DNA from: Nitrospiraceae bacterium
GTDB taxonomy: Bacteria > Nitrospirota > Thermodesulfovibrionia > UBA6902
Assembly (NCBI GenBank): GCA_020354155.1
Contig: CP070644.1
Span: 1,867,953 to 1,880,347 of the forward strand
Reading direction: 5' to 3'
DNA: 12,395 nt
Shown here one piece after another: positions 7,915-12,395 of this stretch. Numbering within the stretch: position 1 is the stretch's first letter; each line of letters starts with the position of its first letter. The notes below the pieces were generated by a model. It did no database searches. It was given only the letters and a program-made list of their open reading frames with translations, and was not told the DNA's origin. Both the position numbers and the translations under genes were made by a program.

Positions 7915-8784
7915 GTGTGGGTAATCTATTCTCTCCTGACGGCCTTTTCCCTTGCCACAAGTGATGCTCTTGCCAAAAAGGCACTTGCATCAAGAGATGT
8001 CTATTTTGTTGCCTGGGGCAGGCTCCTCTTTGCACTTCCTGTTTTTTTAGCAACCTTCTTCTTTATTGAAATCCCTGATCTTGACAGGGTGTTCTGGATA
8101 GCTGCGATATGCGCACTGCCTCTTGAAATAATTGCCATGATTTTATACACCAAGGCGCTCAAAGTTTCACCGATAAGCCTCACCACACCTTTTCTTGCCC
8201 TGACCCCCCTCTTTTTGATTGTGACCGCATATATTATTCTGGGGGAAAAGGTTTCAATGTACGGCCTAGCAGGGATTGTTCTCATGGCCGTGGGAAGCTA
8301 TACACTGAATTTTCACAGGATAGGATATGATGTGCTGGAACCATTTAAAACCGCCTTGAGAGAAAAGGGGATCGGGATGATGATAGTGGTAGCTTTTATC
8401 TTCAGCATTACTGCATCCTTCGGCAAACTGGCTATCGAGCATTCATCGCCGGTCTTCTTCGGAAGTTTTTACTTTATCCTGCTGACACTGCTTTTTACAC
8501 CAATTGCCTATTTCAGAAGCAGGGGGGGGATGACAATAAAAAAGCAGGACCTGCTCCCCCTTGCCTCAACGGGAGTAACCTATGCAATGATGATTATTTT
8601 TCATATGATTGCCATGAGCATGACGAACGTTGCCTATATGATATCGGTAAAAAGGACGAGTCTCCTTTTCAGCGTCCTCTATGGATACCTGTTATTCAGG
8701 GAAGAAAAGATCACGGAACGGGCCATCGGCGCATCCATAATGTTCACAGGGTTTGTGTTGCTTATATTCAGTAAGCAGGGCTGA
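7915..8784 (+). CDS. EamA/DMT-superfamily membrane transporter
   Basis: A 289-residue, very hydrophobic protein with about ten predicted transmembrane helices arranged as two EamA-type halves (about 1-133 and 150-287). Each half ends with the family pattern of a helix, a short loop with glutamate (ILGEKVS near 108-114; LFREEKITE near 260-268) and a further helix. Charged residues are confined to short loops. Members export amino acids, metabolites or lipid-linked sugars; nothing here identifies the substrate. The start is GTG at 7915, the earliest possible since an in-frame TAA lies directly before it, and its ribosome binding site is weak. The sphingolipid-type genes begin 51 bases downstream, but a promoter between them means a shared function cannot be assumed. 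Confidence 0.88.
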   Translation: MWVIYSLLTAFSLATSDALAKKALASRDVYFVAWGRLLFALPVFLATFFFIEIPDLDRVFWIAAICALPLEIIAMILYTKALKVSPISLTTPFLALTPLFLIVTAYIILGEKVSMYGLAGIVLMAVGSYTLNFHRIGYDVLEPFKTALREKGIGMMIVVAFIFSITASFGKLAIEHSSPVFFGSFYFILLTLLFTPIAYFRSRGGMTIKKQDLLPLASTGVTYAMMIIFHMIAMSMTNVAYMISVKRTSLLFSVLYGYLLFREEKITERAIGASIMFTGFVLLIFSKQG

Positions 8785-8794
8785 GTTAAAAAAC

Positions 8795-8823
8795 TTGACT
8801 CTCACCGCATATGCTGTTATAAC
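8795..8823 (+). promoter_or_regulatory. Strong sigma-70-type promoter for the ceramide gene set
   Basis: TTGACT at 8795-8800 and TATAAC at 8818-8823 are separated by exactly 17 bases and each match the consensus hexamer at five of six positions, the best promoter match I found in the window. Transcription would start near 8830, about six bases before the ATG at 8836. This agrees with the absence of a Shine-Dalgarno sequence there and predicts an almost leaderless mRNA. Confidence 0.6.
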
Positions 8824-8835
8824 TATTAATACTTC

Positions 8836-9810
8836 ATGAAAGCTCTTATTACAGGAGCGACGGGCTTTATCGGAAGCCACCTTGCAGAAAAACTCAATAA
8901 GACGGGCTATGCCGTTTCCTGTCTTGTGAGGAACCGGTCTGACCTGAAATGGCTTGAAGGCATGAAAGTCACAGTCTATGAAGGAGATTGTTGTGACAGA
9001 GCTTCATTAAAGACTGTTATCAGGGGGTTTGATTACATCTTTCATTGTGCGGGGCTTACCAAGGCATCGTCAATCGGAGATTTCGACACTGTCAACTTCA
9101 GGGGAACGGAAAATGTCGTCAGTGTTGCCTCAGAAAATAATCCTGGACTGAAACGATTTGTATTCCTGAGCAGTCTCTCAGCCTTTGGGCCAGCACTGAA
9201 TGGCAAAGGGCCGGATCAAACCATGGAACCCCATCCTGTATCGGGATATGGAAGAAGCAAACTGAAAGGGGAAGCGGCTGTTTTGAGCTACCAGGACAGT
9301 ATCCCCTTTACAATACTGAGGCCTTCTGCAGTGTATGGCCCGAGAGACAGGGAATTCTTTCTCCTTATAAAAATGATCAAGAGCGGCATATTGCCATATT
9401 GGGGAAATGGGAGTGTATCACTTCTCTATATCGATGATTTAATTGATTGTATGATACTGGCTTCTCAGAAAGACGAGGCTGAGGGCAGGACCTATTTTGT
9501 TTCCGATGGGGGGGATTATACAAATGACAGTATTATTGATGCCATAGCTTCTGCGTTAAGTACAAGGGTTTTTAAATTGAAACTGCCAAAACCCATTCTG
9601 CCGGCTATTGGATTTTTTGGGGAAAGAATTAGTAAGATTATGGGTAACACTTCTATGGTAAACAGGGACAAAATGGAAGAACTTAAATATTCAAACTGGG
9701 TATGCGGCAATACCGAGGTCCGGGACGAGCTTGGTTTTGACCCTCATATATCTTTTCAGCAGGGGATTCAATGGACGATAGACTGGTACAGAACTCACAA
9801 ATGGCTGTAA
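8836..9810 (+). CDS. cerR: Extended SDR oxidoreductase, probable ceramide reductase (CerR-like)
   Basis: A 324-residue NAD(P)-dependent epimerase/dehydratase-family protein. The N-terminal Rossmann motif GATGFIG (7-13) binds the dinucleotide. The catalytic set is S113, Y138 and K142 (YGRSK), with the 25-residue Ser-Tyr spacing seen in extended SDRs; RPSAVYGPRD (162-171) is the usual substrate-domain strand. By fold alone the substrate is open. It is assigned to 3-keto reduction of oxidised ceramide because it overlaps a serine palmitoyltransferase-like gene and a GNAT-like gene follows, the same trio known from Caulobacter. The ATG has no Shine-Dalgarno sequence, but a promoter about six bases upstream implies near-leaderless translation. 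Alternatives are a sugar-nucleotide or isoprenoid SDR; confidence in SDR is near complete, in CerR moderate. Confidence 0.8.
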   Translation: MKALITGATGFIGSHLAEKLNKTGYAVSCLVRNRSDLKWLEGMKVTVYEGDCCDRASLKTVIRGFDYIFHCAGLTKASSIGDFDTVNFRGTENVVSVASENNPGLKRFVFLSSLSAFGPALNGKGPDQTMEPHPVSGYGRSKLKGEAAVLSYQDSIPFTILRPSAVYGPRDREFFLLIKMIKSGILPYWGNGSVSLLYIDDLIDCMILASQKDEAEGRTYFVSDGGDYTNDSIIDAIASALSTRVFKLKLPKPILPAIGFFGERISKIMGNTSMVNRDKMEELKYSNWVCGNTEVRDELGFDPHISFQQGIQWTIDWYRTHKWL

Positions 9811-10997
9811 AAAAAGCCTGTGATGTATTTGACAAATGCTACAGGTTTACTGCGGCCAGAGAGGCTATTGCAGCCGGTATTTATCCCTATTTTCGCACAA
9901 TTGAGAGTGCACAGGACCCGGAGGTCATCGTTGACGGGAAAAAAATGATCATGATCGGCTCCAATAATTACCTGGGTCTTACCAACCATCCGCGGGTAAA
10001 AGAGGAAGCCATTGAGGCATTGAAGAAATACGGGAGCGGCTGTGCCGGGTCCCGGTTCCTGAACGGCACCCTTGATATCCATGTCAAACTTGAAAATAAG
10101 CTTGCCCGTTTTATGAGAAAAGAGGCCGCCCTTGTCTTCTCTACCGGTTTTCAGACCAACCTGGGTGCTATAGCAGCCATTGCAGGCAAGGACGATGTGC
10201 TGATTATTGACAAAATGGACCATGCCAGCATCATTGACGGGTGCAGACTCTCTTTCAGTGATGTAAAAAAGTTCAGGCATAATGACATGGAAGACCTTGA
10301 GCGGGTGCTGCAGCAGCATAATGGCAAAGGCAAGCTGATTGTTGTTGACGGTGTGTTCAGTATGGAGGGCGATATCATAGACCTGCCAAATGTAGTAAGG
10401 CTTGCAAAAAAGTACAATGCAAGAATCATGGTTGACGATGCCCACGGCATCGGTGTGCTCGGTGAAACAGGACGGGGTACGGCGGAACATTTTGGACTGG
10501 AAGACGAAGTTGATCTCATTATGGGAACCTATTCAAAATCACTTGCCTCCATAGGCGGGTTTATTGTTGCTTCAGAGCCAGTGATCCACTATATCAAACA
10601 TGCTGCACGGGCGCTTATCTTTAGTGCAAGTCCTCCCCCGGCTTCAGTTGCAGCTGTCAGTGCCGCGATAGACATCATTGAAGAGGAGCCGGAGAGACGG
10701 GAGCGTTTATGGCGCAATACCAAAAAAATGATGGAAGGATTCAATGCATTGGGATATAACACGGCCCAGAGTGAAACGCCGATTATCCCCGTCATTGTTG
10801 GTGAGGATACCAAGGCCTTTACCATGGCCCGCATGCTCCATGACAAAGGGGTGTTCGCCAATGTAGCAGTCAGCCCTGCCGTTCCCAACGGGATGGCCCT
10901 GATTCGTACAAGTTATATGGCTACCCATACCGACGAGCAGCTCGACAGGGTCCTTGATGCTTTTAAGGAAGTTGGAAGTGCCCTCGGTGTGATATAA
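9771..10997 (+). CDS. spt: Serine palmitoyltransferase-like alpha-oxoamine synthase
   Basis: A 408-residue PLP enzyme of the alpha-oxoamine synthase family, expected to condense L-serine with an acyl thioester to 3-ketosphinganine, the committed step of sphingolipid synthesis. PLP lysine is K256 in GTYSKSLASIGG; H151 stacks on the cofactor, and D222 and H225 (DDAH) contact it. GSGCAGSRFLNGTLDIH (88-104) is the form I associate with bacterial serine palmitoyltransferases such as the Bacteroides enzyme, unlike the corresponding stretch of BioF, Kbl or HemA; the match continues through VDGVFSMEGD and MATHT. ATG at 9771 follows AGGGGA at 9761-9766 and overlaps the SDR gene by 40 bases; ATG at 9801 is possible and gives a more usual N-terminal length but lacks a ribosome binding site. 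The protein is cytosolic or membrane-associated, with no transmembrane segment. Confidence 0.9.
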   Translation: MDDRLVQNSQMAVKKACDVFDKCYRFTAAREAIAAGIYPYFRTIESAQDPEVIVDGKKMIMIGSNNYLGLTNHPRVKEEAIEALKKYGSGCAGSRFLNGTLDIHVKLENKLARFMRKEAALVFSTGFQTNLGAIAAIAGKDDVLIIDKMDHASIIDGCRLSFSDVKKFRHNDMEDLERVLQQHNGKGKLIVVDGVFSMEGDIIDLPNVVRLAKKYNARIMVDDAHGIGVLGETGRGTAEHFGLEDEVDLIMGTYSKSLASIGGFIVASEPVIHYIKHAARALIFSASPPPASVAAVSAAIDIIEEEPERRERLWRNTKKMMEGFNALGYNTAQSETPIIPVIVGEDTKAFTMARMLHDKGVFANVAVSPAVPNGMALIRTSYMATHTDEQLDRVLDAFKEVGSALGVI

Positions 10998-11040
10998 GCT
11001 GCAGAAAAAGCCAGTAGAATGATGGAGGGATGGAATCGTT

Positions 11041-12147
11041 GTGGTGGAAATACTGGCTGCTGATGACAGAAAGACCTTCAATGAATTCCTCCAGTTCCCT
11101 TTTCAGCTCTATGCAGGTGATAAATACTGGGTTCCTCAACTCATACGAGACAGCAAAGAGCTCTTTGCTCCTGAAAACCCTTTTTTTCAACATGCAGAAG
11201 TTCAACCTTTCATAGCACGAAGGGGGAATAAGACTGTCGGCAGGATCACGGCTATCCATAACCGGGCCTATATGGATTTTTACGATGAGAAAGCAGGCTT
11301 TTTTGGTTTTTTTGACTTTGTTCATGACAGTGATGTTGCGCAGGCATTGTTGAACAAGGCCAGGCAGTGGTTAGCTGCAAAGGGAATGACATTCATGAGA
11401 GGCCCCATGAACTTTTCTTCAAATGAAGAATGGGGGGTGCTTGTTGAGGGCTTTGATAATTCTCCCATGGTTATGATGCCCTATAATTTTCCCTATTATG
11501 CCGGCCTGTATGAACAGTGTGGACTGAGGCAAGCTAAAGACCTCTATGCGTACAGTACGGACGTTCCCGATGTATTACCTGACAAAGTGTACAGGGTTCT
11601 GAAGATTGCTGAAAAACAGGGAATTCGTGTGAGACCTGTTAACCTTCGATCATTCAATGAGGAAATGCAGATCTTTAAAACGATATATAACTCGGCATGG
11701 GAAAAGAACTGGGGATTTATGCCTATGGGTGATTTGGAGATTGAGCATATGGCAAAAAAAATAAGATCCATCATCGTACCGGAACTTGCCCTTATAGCAG
11801 AACAAAAGGGCACAGCCATAGGGTTTATGATGTTTCTTCCGGATGTTAATTATGTGTTAAAGAAACTGAATGGACGGCTGTTTCCCTTTGGAATCATTAA
11901 GGCCTTGTGGCTTGCGCGAAAGATTCAGGATGCCAGACTGCTTCTCCTTGGGATCAGGGAAGGATTCAGGAGGCGGGGCGTGGATTCAGTTCTGTTCATA
12001 GAGGGACTGAAGGGGCTGAAAAAACATGGGTATAAAAGGATAGAGTTCTCCTGGGTTCTCGAGGACAATTATAATGTTCAGCGTGTCATTGAAACAATGC
12101 AGGGGAAACGGTATAAAACGTACCGAATTTATGAAGCAGAGCTTTAA
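11041..12147 (+). CDS. bcerS: Divergent GNAT-like acyltransferase, probable bacterial ceramide synthase
   Basis: A 368-residue protein with two GNAT-like halves. The N-terminal half (about 1-170) includes VGRITAIHNRAY (66-77) and a highly patterned segment GPMNFSSNEEWGVLVEGFD (121-139). The C-terminal half ends with a likely acyl-CoA-binding loop, GFRRRGVDS (308-316), a strand FSWVLEDN (336-343) and a final YKTYRIYE. The loop has Asp where many GNATs have Gly or Ala. Its size and position after a serine palmitoyltransferase-like gene match the bacterial ceramide synthase described in Caulobacter, which N-acylates 3-ketosphinganine. Start is the first of two adjacent GTG codons, with GGAGGG at 11024-11029 about 11 bases upstream; no other in-frame start is closer. 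It lies 43 bases after the previous gene with no promoter evident, so co-transcription is likely. No membrane segment is seen. Family assignment is good, function by context. Confidence 0.8.
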   Translation: MVEILAADDRKTFNEFLQFPFQLYAGDKYWVPQLIRDSKELFAPENPFFQHAEVQPFIARRGNKTVGRITAIHNRAYMDFYDEKAGFFGFFDFVHDSDVAQALLNKARQWLAAKGMTFMRGPMNFSSNEEWGVLVEGFDNSPMVMMPYNFPYYAGLYEQCGLRQAKDLYAYSTDVPDVLPDKVYRVLKIAEKQGIRVRPVNLRSFNEEMQIFKTIYNSAWEKNWGFMPMGDLEIEHMAKKIRSIIVPELALIAEQKGTAIGFMMFLPDVNYVLKKLNGRLFPFGIIKALWLARKIQDARLLLLGIREGFRRRGVDSVLFIEGLKGLKKHGYKRIEFSWVLEDNYNVQRVIETMQGKRYKTYRIYEAEL

Positions 12148-12244
12148 CAGTGTGGGTCATTATGGGACAACAGAGTGAACGTTCATAAATAAACACGTTA
12201 TTTTTTATCCCCTTTTTGCCAAAGAGGGAAACTCATGTGATTAC

Positions 12245-12292
12245 AAAAAACCAGGAAATGTAGTTTTCAGTCTGGAAACTCAGTTTTTCCTG
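12245..12292 (-). terminator. Possible intrinsic terminator for a minus-strand gene beyond the window
   Basis: CAGGAAA (12252-12258) pairs with TTTCCTG (12286-12292), and inside it AGTTTTC (12262-12268) pairs with GGAAACT (12274-12280) through one G-T pair around a five-base loop. The plus strand has AAAAAA at 12245-12250 directly before it, so on the minus strand the hairpin is followed by a T-run, the layout of a Rho-independent terminator. On the plus strand no T-run follows. The stem is rather AT-rich, so strength is uncertain. Confidence 0.35.
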
Positions 12293-12310
12293 TTGAGATA
12301 GTTATTCAGT

Positions 12311-12359
12311 CTTTGTCATTTCGACCCTGCCTGCCGGCAGGCAGCGGAAGAGATCTTTT
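12311..12359. repeat. Palindromic intergenic repeat with GTCATTTCGACC head
   Basis: TTTGTCATT at 12312-12320 is followed by an 18-base perfect palindrome CTGCCTGCCGGCAGGCAG (12327-12344) and then GGAAGAGATCTTT. The head TTTGTCATT and tail GAAG...TCTTT also frame the first hairpin between gatA and gatB, so both appear to belong to one broad class of dispersed repeat. Elements of this type are familiar between genes in many environmental bacterial genomes; that is recollection rather than a search. The remaining bases to the window end show no coding signal I can support. Confidence 0.6.
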
Positions 12360-12395
12360 GGCGTTACAATGGATGACGATTTCTCGGCTGCAGCC

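Noticed and set aside
9795..10490. 231-codon open frame on the minus strand
   Set aside because: It is antisense to the serine palmitoyltransferase-like gene; the plus-strand frame carries the PLP motifs, so this is a shadow.
9771..10997. 2-amino-3-ketobutyrate CoA ligase or 8-amino-7-oxononanoate synthase
   Set aside because: No threonine dehydrogenase or biotin genes are nearby, and the GSGCAGSRFLNGTLDIH stretch has the form I associate with bacterial serine palmitoyltransferases.
11030..11215. 61-codon frame starting ATG at 11030 with a nearby GGAGGG
   Set aside because: It overlaps the start of the GNAT-like gene in another frame and is short and family-less. The ribosome binding site probably serves GTG 11041, although its spacing of about 11 bases is slightly long.
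12176..12216. AAATAA...TTATTT hairpin followed by T-rich sequence after the last gene
   Set aside because: The stem is six A/T pairs with no GC content, too weak to call a terminator.

Overview
The window reads as chromosomal DNA of a Gram-negative bacterium of moderate GC content. The gene styles (HDOD-GGDEF, NtrC-type regulator, GatAB) and short palindromic intergenic repeats of the GTCATT...hairpin...ATCCAG type suggest a Nitrospirota- or Desulfobacterota-like lineage. That placement is inference; no rRNA or other taxonomic marker is present. Coding density is high, no gap without a gene exceeds 300 bases, and I see no insertion sequence, phage gene, tRNA, rRNA or CRISPR array.

Layout. 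1-1333 (minus): the first 444 codons of a glycogen branching enzyme (glgB), cut by the window edge. 1334-1483: divergent intergenic region with direct and inverted repeats. 1484-2989: HDOD-GGDEF diguanylate cyclase. 3098-4552 and 4750-6177: gatA and gatB, subunits of the tRNA-dependent amidotransferase, separated by a pair of facing palindromic repeats; gatC is not here. 6407-7771: an NtrC-family sigma-54 activator with no kinase beside it, bracketed by AT-rich gaps that share short words. 7915-8784: an EamA/DMT-family membrane transporter.

The most interesting part is 8836-12147, three consecutive plus-strand genes: an extended SDR oxidoreductase, a serine palmitoyltransferase-like PLP enzyme and a large divergent GNAT-like acyltransferase. 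This is the same trio described for bacterial ceramide synthesis in Caulobacter (CerR, Spt, bCerS). Spt would condense serine with an acyl thioester to 3-ketosphinganine, bCerS would N-acylate it, and CerR would reduce the 3-keto group to give (dihydro)ceramide. The set has its own good sigma-70-type promoter (TTGACT, 17 bases, TATAAC) just upstream of the SDR gene, with a predicted leader of only about six bases. The first two genes overlap and the third follows after 43 bases, so they probably form one transcription unit. The acyl carrier protein and acyl-activating enzyme that support this pathway elsewhere are not in the window.

The last 248 bases hold no gene, only a possible minus-strand terminator and another palindromic intergenic repeat.
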